The position numbers were made by a program, and so were the translations under genes. Below are positions 26,842 through 36,554 of a stretch of DNA of 64,000 nt, one piece after another. The stretch is from Bacteroidota bacterium (GTDB taxonomy: Bacteria > Bacteroidota > Bacteroidia > Chitinophagales > Chitinophagaceae). The DNA is taken from positions 1-64,000 of the forward strand of contig JAFDXF010000093.1 in the NCBI GenBank assembly GCA_018268055.1. Reading direction: 5' to 3'. How positions within the stretch are numbered: the first letter of the stretch is position 1; every line of letters begins with the position of its first letter. A model generated the notes under the pieces. It made no database searches. It was given only the letters and a program-made list of their open reading frames with translations, and was not told the DNA's origin.

Positions 26842-27795
26842 TTAAGTCATTTCAATTGGATTGGCCAAAGCTTTTATGAACTCATTCCACATATTTTCCA
26901 CTATCGCTTTTGCAGGCAATATTTCGTGCAAAATGGCACTTACTTGGCCTATTTCTAATTCACCTTGCTCCAAATCGCCTTCAAACATGCCTTTTTTAGC
27001 TCGAGCCCGGCCAAGTATTTCCATCAATTCTTCCTTTGTGGCACCCCGATGTTCGGCTTCTTGCACCTTTTCGGCAAATTCATTCTTCAATAATCTCACC
27101 GGAGTTAGTTTTTTTAATGAGAGCATTGTTTCGCCTTCTTCAGCATCAATCACCGCATTTTTAAAATTAATATGAGAGGATGCTTCTTCGCAGGCCACAA
27201 ACCGACTGCCTATCTGCACACCGGCTGCCCCAAGTACCATTGCGGCCAACATTTGTTTTCCGGTAGCAATTCCTCCGGCAGCTATTATAGGAATTTTTAC
27301 CGCAGCTGCCACTGCCGGTATCAATACTAATGTTGTTGTTTCTTCTCTTCCATTATGTCCGCCGGCTTCGAAGCCTTCGGCTACCACCGCATCACACCCT
27401 GCTTCTTCTGCTTTGTGTGCAAATTTTGAAGAACTCACAACATGCACCACAGTTATTCCTTTTTCTTTTAATAATCCTGTCCATGTTTTAGGATTGCCGG
27501 CAGATGTAAAAACGATTTTTACACCTTCATCTATGATGATTTGAATATGCTTTTCAATGTCCGGATATAGCATGGGTAAGTTTACCGCAAAAGGTTTTGA
27601 AGTTGCCGCTTTACATTTTTGAATATGCGCTTGCAATACATCGGGATACATAGAACCTGCTCCAATTATTCCTAATCCTCCTGCATTACTCACGGCACTG
27701 GCCAATCGCCAACCACTTGCCCATATCATTCCTGCTTGAATGATGGGATAATCAATACCGAAAAGTTTAGTAACCCGATTTGAAAATGTGTTCAT
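26842..27795 (-). CDS. Nitronate monooxygenase family protein (NPD/FabK-like)
   Basis: This is a 317-residue FMN-binding TIM barrel of the nitronate monooxygenase/2-nitropropane dioxygenase family. Typical motifs are PIIQAGMIW at the N-terminus, AVNLPM, the phosphate-binding GFEAGGHNG and AAGGIATGKQM. The gene is often annotated as nitronate monooxygenase, but close relatives serve as FabK enoyl-ACP reductases; sequence alone does not separate them. No fatty-acid synthesis genes are adjacent. It is cytosolic. Confidence 0.85.
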   Translation of the reverse strand: MNTFSNRVTKLFGIDYPIIQAGMIWASGWRLASAVSNAGGLGIIGAGSMYPDVLQAHIQKCKAATSKPFAVNLPMLYPDIEKHIQIIIDEGVKIVFTSAGNPKTWTGLLKEKGITVVHVVSSSKFAHKAEEAGCDAVVAEGFEAGGHNGREETTTLVLIPAVAAAVKIPIIAAGGIATGKQMLAAMVLGAAGVQIGSRFVACEEASSHINFKNAVIDAEEGETMLSLKKLTPVRLLKNEFAEKVQEAEHRGATKEELMEILGRARAKKGMFEGDLEQGELEIGQVSAILHEILPAKAIVENMWNEFIKALANPIEMT

Positions 27796-27859
27796 CTATT
27801 TCAAATAAATTTTAAATAAAGATAAACACTTCGACTTGCTTGATGCAGTATAAAATATT

Positions 27860-28849
27860 TTATCCTAAATCAATGCTTGTATTATCGCCAATATTCAGCG
27901 AGCGGGTTTCGCCTCTAAGGTTTGCATCACTTCCGATTATCGATTCATCCAAAACAATATCCAATAAGTTGGAAAATGAGCCGATAATAGAATTGCGGAC
28001 AATGGATGAACCAATAATTGTGTTTTCGCCTATTGCAACGTTTGGCCCGATGATAGAATTATTAATGCTACAACCGTCGCCTATACTAACTGGAGGAATA
28101 ATGACCGTATTTTCAAATTGATTTGCATTAACCGTAGGTGAAAACTTTTTCAACAACGTAGCATTCGATTCCAGCAAGGTTTCTTTCTTGCCACAATCAA
28201 ACCAATTCTCTACTTTAAATGATTTGAACTTTACGCCTACTTGAATCATACAATCCAATGCATCAGTAAGATTATATTCTCCATGACTTTTTAATCCGTG
28301 TATTATATTTTTTTCAATGCACTGAAACATTTGTGCAGTCTCCCGAATTTTATAAATACCCACCATAGCCATATTTGACTTTGGTATCTGTGGTTTTTCT
28401 ACAACATGTAAAATATTACAATCCTCATCAATTTCTGCTACGCCAAAATTTCGGGGATCATCTACTTTACGTACACCAATCATGGAAACGGTGCTTTCTA
28501 CTACTTCTTTTACATTGTATTCGCAAATTGTATCTCCTAAAACCACAATAATTTCATCATTGGCGATTAAATTATAGGTCAATCGGATTGCATGACCTAC
28601 ACCTTGCCTATCTCCTTGATGAACATAATGTGCACTGATTTCCGGATGTTTTGCTTTTACATAATCTTGAATTTTATCACCAAGATAACCGACAATAAAT
28701 ACAAATTCGTTCACACCGGCTTCTTTCAACTGGTCAATAATTATACTCAATACTGTTTTACCTGCAAGTGGTATCAGCGCCTTGGGTTGTGTGTAGCTGT
28801 GCGGACGTAGTTTGGTCCCAGCACCGGCTACCGGTATTATAGCTTTCAT
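27860..28849 (-). CDS. Sugar-1-phosphate nucleotidyltransferase with short left-handed beta-helix tail
   Basis: The 329-residue protein joins an N-terminal nucleotidyltransferase domain (AGAGTKLRPHSYTQPKALIP, the NTP-binding signature, then GYLGDKI and VVLGDTI) to a C-terminal hexapeptide-repeat helix of about five coils (from residue ~250, with INNSIIGPNVAIGENTIIG, trimmed here to SIIGPNVAIGENTIIG). It probably activates a sugar-1-phosphate to an NDP-sugar for cell-envelope glycans; glucose-1-phosphate thymidylyl- or uridylyltransferase is likely but unproven. A separate acyltransferase active site is not evident in the helix. Confidence 0.86.
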   Translation of the reverse strand: MKAIIPVAGAGTKLRPHSYTQPKALIPLAGKTVLSIIIDQLKEAGVNEFVFIVGYLGDKIQDYVKAKHPEISAHYVHQGDRQGVGHAIRLTYNLIANDEIIVVLGDTICEYNVKEVVESTVSMIGVRKVDDPRNFGVAEIDEDCNILHVVEKPQIPKSNMAMVGIYKIRETAQMFQCIEKNIIHGLKSHGEYNLTDALDCMIQVGVKFKSFKVENWFDCGKKETLLESNATLLKKFSPTVNANQFENTVIIPPVSIGDGCSINNSIIGPNVAIGENTIIGSSIVRNSIIGSFSNLLDIVLDESIIGSDANLRGETRSLNIGDNTSIDLG

Positions 28850-28885
28850 TCAGCTTATTGATTTGATCACTAATAAAAAGCCAAC

Positions 28886-28893
28886 GAAAGTAA
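28886..28893 (-). promoter_or_regulatory. Putative -7 promoter box of the nucleotidyltransferase gene
   Basis: TACTTTCG on the minus strand fits TAnnTTCG and lies 37 bp before the ATG. It is close to, and divergent from, the glyA box at 28950. No convincing -33 element was found. Confidence 0.35.
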
Positions 28894-28949
28894 GATATTT
28901 AAAATAAATAAGTTTTTTGCACAATAACGGCTAATCAATTACTTACCAT

Positions 28950-28957
28950 TATTTTTG
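28950..28957 (+). promoter_or_regulatory. Putative -7 promoter box of glyA
   Basis: TATTTTTG fits TAnnTTTG exactly and ends only 4 nt before the glyA ATG, which would put the transcription start at or next to the start codon. No TTG is found at the expected -33 distance, so support is moderate. Confidence 0.4.
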
Positions 28958-28961
28958 CTTT

Positions 28962-30239
28962 ATGCAAAAAGACAATCTTGTTTTCGAACTCATCAACAAA
29001 GAGTTGGAACGTCAGCGAAATGGTATTGAATTAATTGCTTCTGAAAACTTTACTTCTTTGCAAGTAATGCAAGCTATGGGCACTGTACCTACCAATAAGT
29101 ATGCAGAAGGCTATCCTGGCAAACGCTATTACGGCGGCTGCGAAGTAGTGGATGAAATAGAATCATTGGCGATAGATCGTTTGAAAAAAATATTCAACTG
29201 CTCTTGGGCTAATGTGCAACCACATAGTGGTGCATCGGCAAATGCAGCAGTTTTCTTAGCAGTGATGAAACCACACGAGAAATTTTTAGGCCTTGATTTG
29301 AGCATGGGCGGACACCTCACTCACGGAAGTCCAGCAAATTTTAGTGGCAAGATTTACAATGCAATTCATTATGGCGTAACGAAGGAAGGCATTATCGACT
29401 ACGATCAAATGGAAGCAAAAGCGAAAGCCGAAAAACCGAAAATGATTATTTGCGGCGCTTCAGCTTACAGTCGCGATTGGGATTACAAAAGAATCAGAGC
29501 TATTGCAGATAAGGTAGGTGCAATTGTCTTTGCAGATATTGCTCATCCTGCAGGACTTATTGCCAAAGGTTTATTAAACGATCCGTTCGACCATTGTCAT
29601 ATTGTATCTTCTACCACACATAAAACACTCAGAGGACCAAGAGGCGGTATCATCATGTTGCGCAATGATTTTGAAAATCCTTGGGGCATAAAAGACCCGA
29701 AAGGAAATTTGAGAATGATGAGTTCATTACTTGACCTTGCTGTATTCCCCGGTTCACAAGGTGGGCCATTGGAACATGTTATTGCAGCAAAAGCAGTTTC
29801 CTTTGGCGAAATTTTAGATGATAGTTTTACAACCTATGGCAAACAAATCATTAGTAATGCACAAGCTTTAGCAAAATCATTTGTTTCAAAAGGATACAAT
29901 CTAATCAGTGGCGGCACAGACAATCACTTGATGTTGATTGATCTACGCAATAAAAATCTTACGGGCAAAAAAGCACAAGAAACTTTGGATAAAGCACATA
30001 TTACTTTAAATAAAAACGCAGTACCTTTTGATGACAAATCTCCGTTTGTTACTTCAGGTATCAGAGTAGGTGTGCCTGCTGTTACTACACGAGGAATGAA
30101 AGAAAATGATATGGAAACAGTTGCTTCATTGATTGATAAAGTATTGATGCATACAGAAAATGATTCTGTGATTCTATCTGTAAAAGAAGAAGTAAAATCA
30201 TTTATGAAACAATTTTCGCTTTACCCTGAATTAGGCTAA
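28962..30239 (+). CDS. glyA: Serine hydroxymethyltransferase
   Basis: GlyA converts serine and tetrahydrofolate to glycine and 5,10-methylene-tetrahydrofolate, supplying one-carbon units. The 425-residue protein has the expected length. Motifs are [10 protein letters not shown], the substrate loop [26 protein letters not shown], the PLP lysine in [13 protein letters not shown], and C-terminal [10 protein letters not shown]. The following DUF4293-like gene starts 17 bp downstream and is probably co-transcribed. Confidence 0.97.
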   Translation: MQKDNLVFELINKELERQRNGIELIASENFTSLQVMQAMGTVPTNKYAEGYPGKRYYGGCEVVDEIESLAIDRLKKIFNCSWANVQPHSGASANAAVFLAVMKPHEKFLGLDLSMGGHLTHGSPANFSGKIYNAIHYGVTKEGIIDYDQMEAKAKAEKPKMIICGASAYSRDWDYKRIRAIADKVGAIVFADIAHPAGLIAKGLLNDPFDHCHIVSSTTHKTLRGPRGGIIMLRNDFENPWGIKDPKGNLRMMSSLLDLAVFPGSQGGPLEHVIAAKAVSFGEILDDSFTTYGKQIISNAQALAKSFVSKGYNLISGGTDNHLMLIDLRNKNLTGKKAQETLDKAHITLNKNAVPFDDKSPFVTSGIRVGVPAVTTRGMKENDMETVASLIDKVLMHTENDSVILSVKEEVKSFMKQFSLYPELG

Positions 30240-30256
30240 TCGTTTAAATACAAGTT

Positions 30257-30679
30257 ATGTTACAAAGAAAACAAACCCTTTGGCTGCTATTAGCTTTAAC
30301 CTGTAGTTGCCTTACTTTCTTTTTTCCTTTTTATAGTGGCGATAAGTATGTACGAGAACATATTGTACCCAATGGCGTATTCCTGGGTGATACCACTTTT
30401 TTTGTCTTCGTTACTACATTATTTACATTGCTGCTTTCAGCTTTTGCAATTGGGCTTTTTAAGAAGCGAAAAATGCAGTTTTGGATAACACTTTTATCAT
30501 TGGTATTATCTGTACTTACAATTGTATTTTATTTCAGAGGAATAAAAACCAATTTCCAAGGCGGCCACATCTTACTGACCAGCATTTTCTCTTTTGCAAT
30601 ACCGGTATTTTTATTCTTTGCATTACGCGGAATTCGCCATGATGAAAAATTAGTTAAGAGCCTTGACAAGCTGAGATAA
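30257..30679 (+). CDS. DUF4293-like membrane protein
   Basis: The 140-residue integral membrane protein has four predicted transmembrane segments (about residues 7-27, 48-65, 74-93 and 107-122) and starts MLQRKQTLWLLLA, typical of the Bacteroidota-specific DUF4293 family. Function is unknown. It follows glyA by 17 bp. Its stop abuts the stop of uvrA on the opposite strand with no gap. Confidence 0.8.
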   Translation: MLQRKQTLWLLLALTCSCLTFFFPFYSGDKYVREHIVPNGVFLGDTTFFVFVTTLFTLLLSAFAIGLFKKRKMQFWITLLSLVLSVLTIVFYFRGIKTNFQGGHILLTSIFSFAIPVFLFFALRGIRHDEKLVKSLDKLR

Positions 30680-33511
30680 TCAGAGATAAGGAGCGGTAGG
30701 GCTGTTCTTTTTCTTTTTCAAATCAGAAGGCACTCCGGCAAACACTAATTCGCCACCGGCATCACCTGCTTCCGGCCCTAACTCAATCACCCAATCTGCT
30801 GATTTAATCACATCTGTATTGTGCTCAATCACAATGATAGAATGCCCTTGCTCTATCAATGCATTGAAAGAAGCTAATAATTTTTTTATATCATGAAAGT
30901 GTAAACCGGTTGTTGGTTCATCAAAAATAAATAAGATCTTTTCGCTATATCGACCTCTTCCAAGAAAGGATGCCAGCTTCACTCTTTGTGCTTCACCGCC
31001 TGATAATGTGTCGGATGATTGGCCTAATTTGATATAACCCAAGCCAACATTACTCAATGGTTGAATAGCATTCGCTATGTTTTTCTCTTCAGAAAAAAAT
31101 TGAATAGCTTCGTCCACACTCATTTCCAACACATCAAAAATATTTTTATCCCTATATTTTACTTCCAAAACTTCTTCCTTAAATCTTTTTCCTCCACAGG
31201 ATTCACAAACCAAATGCACATCTGCCAGAAACTGCATTTCTACTACCTGTTCTCCTTCGCCTTTGCAAGTATCACATCTGCCTCCATCCACATTGAAAGA
31301 AAAATGTTTGGGTTGAAAGCCACGCATCTTACTCAATGGCTGATGCGCAAATAAATTTCTGATTTCATCATAGGCTTTAATGTAAGTAACCGGATTACTT
31401 CTGGACGATTTTCCAATCGGGTTTTGATCCACCATTTCTATTTGCCCGATACTTGCTATATCGCCACTTATTTGTTTGTGGTGTCCGATTTTGTCGCCAA
31501 ATTCTCCTTTCAGTTTTTTTAAAGCAGGATATAGAATTTGTTTTACCAAAGTTGTTTTCCCACTACCACTCACACCACATATAACATTAAAAACATTCAG
31601 TGGAAATTCAACCGTTATATTTTTCAGATTGTTTTGACGAGCACCCTCCACTATTATGCTTTTATTCCACTTCCTTACTTGCTTCGGCGGATCTATAGAG
31701 AGTTGATGACTTAAATATTTTCCGGTTAAGCTATTGGGATTTGAAACAATTTCTTCATAATCGCCTTCGGCTACTACTTCACCGCCAAGATGCGATGCTA
31801 ATGGCCCCATATCGATAATATGATTGGCTTCACGCATCATCATTTCATCATGCTCTACCACCACCACAGTATTATGCAGGTCACGAAGCTCTTTTAATAC
31901 CTTAATCAAATTAACAGTATCTCTGGAGTGAAGCCCGATTGAAGGTTCATCTAAAATGTATAATGAATCAGTAAGATTGCTACCCAAACTACGAGTTAAT
32001 TGAATACGTTGACTTTCTCCACCGCTCAATGTATTGGCTAAACGGCTCAAGGTCAAATAAGACAATCCGACTTTAATAAGTGTATCCAATCTATTATTTA
32101 ATTCAATTAGAATTCTCTTGCCAATCTCTTGCTCATGAGTAGATAGTTTCTTTTCTAAATCACCGAACCATTTCTTTAAGTCTCTAATCGGCATTGCACT
32201 CAATTCGCCGATATTCATATCGTTTATTTTTACAAACAATGCTTCTTTGCGCAAGCGATAACCATTACAGTCCGGACATTCAGTACGGCCACGATAGCGG
32301 CTTAACATCACTCTATATTGAACTTTGTACAACTGAGATTCTACATCTTTAAAAAAATCATGAATACCAATTCCATCTACCCCATCCCAAAGTTGTTTGT
32401 ATTGCTGCTTAGTAAGATCGGCAATGGGTTTATGAATTGGAAAATTGATACTCTTTGCTCGCTTAATAAAATTTTGTCGCCACCAATCCATTTTCTCTCC
32501 TCGCCATGCTACCACTGCACCTTCATAAACACTCAATGACGTATCGGGAATAACCAAATCAGGATCAACGCCCAACACTTGAGAAAAACCCTCACACGTA
32601 GGGCAAGCACCATAAGGATTATTAAACGAAAAAAGATTGGGTTGTGGTTCTTCAAAAACAATTCCATCTAATTCAAACCGGTTGTTGAAATGTAAAAGCC
32701 TTTGATTATTTACTTCCAAATACATATCACCTTCGCCTTCATAAAAAGCAGTGCCAACAGAATCGGCAATGCGATGCAAATCATCTGCATCAAAATTCTT
32801 TTTGATAATTCTATCTATCAGCAGATGTGTAATATTTTTGGCTTTCAATTCTTTTAGAGATAGTTCAAGTAGGTCTTCAATTCTGTGTATTTCACTAGCA
32901 GCAATATCTGAATCAATGCAACTATAAACTCTACTAAAACCTTTTTGAATTAAAATATTCAATTCTTCTTTTGCATCTCTGTTTTTATGTTGTTTGAAAT
33001 CCGATAAAATAAATATTTTATCGCCTTCGTTCAATGATTCAATTGTTTTCAATACATCAGTTACATCATCTTTTTTTACCACTTTGCCTGATATTGGAGA
33101 TATCGTTTTTCCAATGCGAGCATACAGCAAACGCAAATAATCATAAATCTCTGTCATACTGCCCACCGTGCTGCGTGGTGTGCGGGTAATTACTTTTTGC
33201 TCAATCGCTATTGCAGGACATAAACCTTTTATATAATCCACATCCGGTTTATTCATCCTATTCAAAAACTGACGTGCATAAGCACTAAGACTCTCTGCAT
33301 AACGTCTTTGGCCTTCGGCGTACAATGTATCAATCGTAAGTGAAGACTTTCCCGATCCGGACACTCCGGTAACGACAATAAATTTATTTCTCGGAAATTC
33401 CACAGTTACATTTTTCAAATTATGTACTCGTGCACCTTTGATGAAAATATTATTTGTGGAAATTACGGTACCCGCATCTGAGGAATTATCCCTTTTTTTG
33501 TTTGTATTCAT
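30680..33511 (-). CDS. uvrA: Excinuclease ABC subunit A
   Basis: UvrA scans DNA for bulky damage and loads UvrB in nucleotide-excision repair. The protein has 943 residues from ATG 33511. It has two ABC ATPase modules with Walker A GVSGSGKSS (near residue 49) and GVSGSGKTT. Signature sequences are in NTLSGGESQRIQL and DTLSGGEAQRVKLA. Zinc-finger cysteines occur in CPTCEG/CPDCNG and CDTCKGEGE/CESCGG. A TACATTTG promoter box 11 nt before the ATG supports this start over the in-frame ATG at 33571. uvrB is not nearby. Confidence 0.97.
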   Translation of the reverse strand: MNTNKKRDNSSDAGTVISTNNIFIKGARVHNLKNVTVEFPRNKFIVVTGVSGSGKSSLTIDTLYAEGQRRYAESLSAYARQFLNRMNKPDVDYIKGLCPAIAIEQKVITRTPRSTVGSMTEIYDYLRLLYARIGKTISPISGKVVKKDDVTDVLKTIESLNEGDKIFILSDFKQHKNRDAKEELNILIQKGFSRVYSCIDSDIAASEIHRIEDLLELSLKELKAKNITHLLIDRIIKKNFDADDLHRIADSVGTAFYEGEGDMYLEVNNQRLLHFNNRFELDGIVFEEPQPNLFSFNNPYGACPTCEGFSQVLGVDPDLVIPDTSLSVYEGAVVAWRGEKMDWWRQNFIKRAKSINFPIHKPIADLTKQQYKQLWDGVDGIGIHDFFKDVESQLYKVQYRVMLSRYRGRTECPDCNGYRLRKEALFVKINDMNIGELSAMPIRDLKKWFGDLEKKLSTHEQEIGKRILIELNNRLDTLIKVGLSYLTLSRLANTLSGGESQRIQLTRSLGSNLTDSLYILDEPSIGLHSRDTVNLIKVLKELRDLHNTVVVVEHDEMMMREANHIIDMGPLASHLGGEVVAEGDYEEIVSNPNSLTGKYLSHQLSIDPPKQVRKWNKSIIVEGARQNNLKNITVEFPLNVFNVICGVSGSGKTTLVKQILYPALKKLKGEFGDKIGHHKQISGDIASIGQIEMVDQNPIGKSSRSNPVTYIKAYDEIRNLFAHQPLSKMRGFQPKHFSFNVDGGRCDTCKGEGEQVVEMQFLADVHLVCESCGGKRFKEEVLEVKYRDKNIFDVLEMSVDEAIQFFSEEKNIANAIQPLSNVGLGYIKLGQSSDTLSGGEAQRVKLASFLGRGRYSEKILFIFDEPTTGLHFHDIKKLLASFNALIEQGHSIIVIEHNTDVIKSADWVIELGPEAGDAGGELVFAGVPSDLKKKKNSPTAPYL

Positions 33512-33522
33512 TATTAAGAATA

Positions 33523-33530
33523 CAAATGTA
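33523..33530 (-). promoter_or_regulatory. Putative -7 promoter box of uvrA
   Basis: TACATTTG on the minus strand is an exact TAnnTTTG match, 11 nt before the uvrA ATG at 33511. It lies inside the longer frame starting at 33571, so it argues for the shorter protein. No SOS-like operator was recognised nearby. Confidence 0.4.
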
Positions 33531-33790
33531 AACCATTGAGTAGCTTTATGTTCCATTTTAAGTCTTAACATTTTTTTTGCAATTCAAAATGAAATTATGT
33601 TTACAATTATTTGACAATTAACCAAAAAGGATTACTTTTAAACCTGATATCCGTTCATTATGAAAAACTTATAAATTTTTATACGCCTATCGCCAGACAT
33701 CTACACAGTTATTAACATTATTTTTTAGTTGGAATCCATTTACCCATACTTGTTAAAAACAAGTAAGGAAAACTAAACTGTTGTAGAAAT

Positions 33791-34372
33791 ATGAAAGCAT
33801 TGTCTAAAAAATCAGACCACGAATTAGTGTACCTTTTCTCCGAAGGGCAATCCGAAGCGTTAGAAACATTAGTGCTACGCCATAAGGACAAACTTTACAC
33901 CTCTATTTATTTTTTGGTAAAAGACAAATACCTTGCTGAAGATATTTTTCAGGAAGTGTTTATTCGTGTTATCGACACGATGCGTGGTGGTCGATATTCG
34001 GAAGAAGGAAAGTTTTTGCCCTGGGCAATGCGTATTGCACACAATCTGTGTGTAGATCATTTTAGAAAAGTAAAACGTACTCCGGTTATCCGTACCAGCG
34101 AAGACACCGATATTTTTGAAGTGCTTAATTTTTCAGAAGGTAGCGCAGAAGATAAAATGATGCGTCGTCAAAGCCATGATCGTGTAAGAGATTTATTAAA
34201 TAAGCTTCCTGAAGACCAACGCGAAGTAATCATTCTCAGGCATTATGCCGATATGAGTTTTAAAGAAATTGCTGCTGCAACCGATTGCAGTATTAACACC
34301 GCTTTAGGCAGAATGCGCTACGGATTGATTAACTTGCGTAAGATGATGACCTATAAGCAAGCTGCTGTATAA
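33791..34372 (+). CDS. ECF-type RNA polymerase sigma factor
   Basis: This 193-residue sigma-70 family ECF factor has region 2 (LVLRHKDKLYTSIYFLVKDKYLAEDIFQEVFIRV; the core DKYLAEDIFQEVFIRV is clear) near residues 50-66 and region 4 (LPEDQREVIILRHYADMSFKEIA) near 140-160, with a helix-turn-helix. It would direct RNA polymerase to a specific promoter set. No anti-sigma gene (FecR-like or zinc-binding) follows, so this is probably not a signal-gated TonB-type ECF pair. Confidence 0.92.
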   Translation: MKALSKKSDHELVYLFSEGQSEALETLVLRHKDKLYTSIYFLVKDKYLAEDIFQEVFIRVIDTMRGGRYSEEGKFLPWAMRIAHNLCVDHFRKVKRTPVIRTSEDTDIFEVLNFSEGSAEDKMMRRQSHDRVRDLLNKLPEDQREVIILRHYADMSFKEIAAATDCSINTALGRMRYGLINLRKMMTYKQAAV

Positions 34373-34378
34373 AGATCT

Positions 34379-34466
34379 TGTCATTCTGTATCTCCACCCG
34401 GAGTTAAGGAGTTCTGATAAAAGAATTTTCTTGCTTGCCAGACCGGAAGGCTGCTACAGAATGACA
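34379..34466. mobile_element. MITE-like relic with 12-bp terminal inverted repeats
   Basis: TGTCATTCTGTA (34379-34390) and TACAGAATGACA (34455-34466) are perfect inverted repeats 88 bp apart end to end. The start TGTCATTCTG resembles a short repeat family widely seen in bacterial genomes. The region has no transposase. It lies in the gap just after the sigma-factor stop, before the terminator. Confidence 0.6.
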
Positions 34467-34474
34467 CCAAACTG

Positions 34475-34511
34475 AAAAGCCTCTCATATATTTTGAGAGG
34501 CTTTTCTTTTT
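34475..34511. terminator. Bidirectional terminator between sigma factor and dsbD
   Basis: The 12-bp stem AAAAGCCTCTCA (34475-34486) / TGAGAGGCTTTT (34494-34505) has a 7-nt loop and is followed by a T-rich tract on the plus strand and an A/T stretch on the minus strand. It serves the convergent sigma factor and dsbD genes. Confidence 0.82.
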
Positions 34512-34528
34512 ATATTGTATCAAGCATT

Positions 34529-36490
34529 CTATTTACTGCTATGCTTTTTAAATGCATCCAATCCATGTTGCAGCCATGTCAAAAACTCAGCAGCACTTGG
34601 TGTGTAAAACTTAGTTCTTAATAATGCTTTTTCATCGGGGCTGATGATAGCATATTGAGGTTGTGAAGTAGCATGGAAGTTTTCTAATTGAAACGTTGCC
34701 CATTTATCACCTACCGTTACGATGTGCTTTTCTACACCGTCTTTGGTTTTGTAAACCATTTGCTGGCAAGAAGGTAATTTCAATTTCTCATCCACATATA
34801 GAGAAACAAGTATATAATCCTCCTTCATCATTTTTTCCACTTTAGGATTGGTCCATACTTTCTCTTCCATTCTACGACAGTTCACACAAGCCCATCCGGT
34901 AAAGTCTATCAATACTGGTTTGTTCTTTTGCTTTGCAAGTTGAATAGCTTCTTCATAATCTAACAATGGCTTATCACAATTTATAGGAGCGCTGTAAACA
35001 CTGTAGCATACAGGTGGTGGAAAACCGCTGATTAATTTTAAACGTGCTGCGGGTGTATTAAATAATCCGGGAACAAGATAAATTGTAAACGCCGCAAACA
35101 TTGCTATAAAAAATATTCTTACCGGCGTAAATTTTGTTTTAACTCCAGAACTTCTTTTTTTCAGTATCCCTAATAAATAAAGTACAATACATACTCCTAT
35201 CACAATCCAAATGGCAATAAATACTTCACGTTTTAAAATTCCCCATTGCTTTACATTATCTGCATTGGCCAAAAACTTGACAGCTAATGCAAGCTCTACA
35301 AATCCTAACACCACTTTTATATCAGTCATCCATCCGCCGGATTTGGGTACTTTTTTCAACCAATTGGGGAACATAGCGAATAAAGCAAACGGAAGTCCTA
35401 AGGCAACACCAAATCCGGCAGCTGCTGCCGTTAATGGCCATGCGCCTTGTTCTAATACACTTGCCAAAAATGTTCCGAACACAGGTCCGGTGCAGGAGAA
35501 AGAAACAATGGCAAGAGTTAATGCCATAAAGAAAATACCGGCAATACTACCGATACCTGCTTTAGCATTCATTTTATTGGCTACCGATGATGGAAGCGTT
35601 AATTCATAAAGTCCAAAAAATGATAATGCAAACACAATAAATATGACAAAGAAAAACAAGTTCAGTCCTACGCCTGTTGAAATATTATTAAACACCTCCG
35701 GATTGGTATGTCCTGCTATGTGAAATGGAATCGTAAATAATACATAAATCAGAAAAATAAAAAAACCATATAGAAATGCTTTTTTAATACCACCGCCTTT
35801 ATTCTCAGATTGCTTTGTGAAAAAAGAAACAGTTAGCGGTATCATCGGGAAAACACAAGGCGTAAGCAATGCAACAAAGCCGCCCAATAAACCTAATAGA
35901 AATATAGCAAGCATGCTGCTATTTTTATTGATATCGTCTCCATATTCTTCTACGGGATGCTCAATATCTATAGAAGGAATTAACATTCTGAAACTACAGT
36001 CTGCCCCACCCTCTAAGGTTGTAGAAAACGCATAAGTATTGCTTGGTTGAAATTCATCTAAGCCTGCCCCAAAAGAATAAGTAAGTGTACCGTGCAGTTT
36101 TGCCGGCACAGTTCCTTTAATTTGAATTACTGCTTTCCAGATTACAGGTGATTCAAAAATACCAAAAGCCGAATCTTCGGACAAAGGTGTTTTCACAAGT
36201 TTGGGCTGCACACTAAAAGTAAATGGGCCTTCTTGCGTAATCAATGAATCAGAAAAAATTAGCTCTGATGTTTTAAAATCATCAACAGAAATATTAGGCG
36301 AATAAAGTTGCTTCCCGGATAACGGCGCTACTTTAAAATCCAATTCATATTTTCCTTCACTAATTTTTTTACTTTCTACTGACCAACCTTTTGTTGAAAC
36401 AGAATCCTGTGCTCGCACACCTGATGTCAACATTAAGGCAAATATGAAAAAGTAAGCTTTTGTTTTTGCAATTTTTATTAAAGCAGTCAT
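34529..36490 (-). CDS. dsbD: Thiol:disulfide interchange protein DsbD
   Basis: DsbD moves reducing power from cytoplasmic thioredoxin to periplasmic thiol proteins. The 653-residue protein has a signal peptide, an N-terminal DsbD alpha-like beta domain (about residues 30-165), a middle region of eight transmembrane helices (about 190-480, with [15 protein letters not shown] and [12 protein letters not shown] carrying the redox cysteines), and a C-terminal thioredoxin domain with the CVNC active site near residue 535. A paralogue of the N-terminal domain is encoded just upstream, separated by a terminator-like hairpin. Confidence 0.93.
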   Translation of the reverse strand: MTALIKIAKTKAYFFIFALMLTSGVRAQDSVSTKGWSVESKKISEGKYELDFKVAPLSGKQLYSPNISVDDFKTSELIFSDSLITQEGPFTFSVQPKLVKTPLSEDSAFGIFESPVIWKAVIQIKGTVPAKLHGTLTYSFGAGLDEFQPSNTYAFSTTLEGGADCSFRMLIPSIDIEHPVEEYGDDINKNSSMLAIFLLGLLGGFVALLTPCVFPMIPLTVSFFTKQSENKGGGIKKAFLYGFFIFLIYVLFTIPFHIAGHTNPEVFNNISTGVGLNLFFFVIFIVFALSFFGLYELTLPSSVANKMNAKAGIGSIAGIFFMALTLAIVSFSCTGPVFGTFLASVLEQGAWPLTAAAAGFGVALGLPFALFAMFPNWLKKVPKSGGWMTDIKVVLGFVELALAVKFLANADNVKQWGILKREVFIAIWIVIGVCIVLYLLGILKKRSSGVKTKFTPVRIFFIAMFAAFTIYLVPGLFNTPAARLKLISGFPPPVCYSVYSAPINCDKPLLDYEEAIQLAKQKNKPVLIDFTGWACVNCRRMEEKVWTNPKVEKMMKEDYILVSLYVDEKLKLPSCQQMVYKTKDGVEKHIVTVGDKWATFQLENFHATSQPQYAIISPDEKALLRTKFYTPSAAEFLTWLQHGLDAFKKHSSK

Positions 36491-36496
36491 TTCTTA

Positions 36497-36529
36497 AAAA
36501 AATAAAACGGGCTCTTCGCAAAACCCGTT
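36497..36529 (-). terminator. Terminator-like hairpin in the leader of dsbD
   Basis: On the minus strand, the 6-bp stem AACGGG/CCCGTT (36524-36529 and 36506-36511) has a 12-nt loop and is followed by a T-rich tract ending about 6 nt before the dsbD ATG at 36490. It would terminate the upstream gene, but it occupies almost the whole dsbD leader, so dsbD expression would depend on readthrough or its own promoter. Confidence 0.6.
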
Positions 36530-36554
36530 GTATGATTATATAAATAAAATATTT

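Noticed and set aside
26530-26958. Plus-strand open frame of 142 codons
   Set aside because: It lies antisense to the small secreted protein and the nitronate monooxygenase-like gene, with no recognisable domain or signal; a shadow frame.
35211-35609. Plus-strand open frame of 132 codons inside dsbD
   Set aside because: It is fully antisense to the conserved transmembrane part of DsbD and has no domain; a shadow frame.
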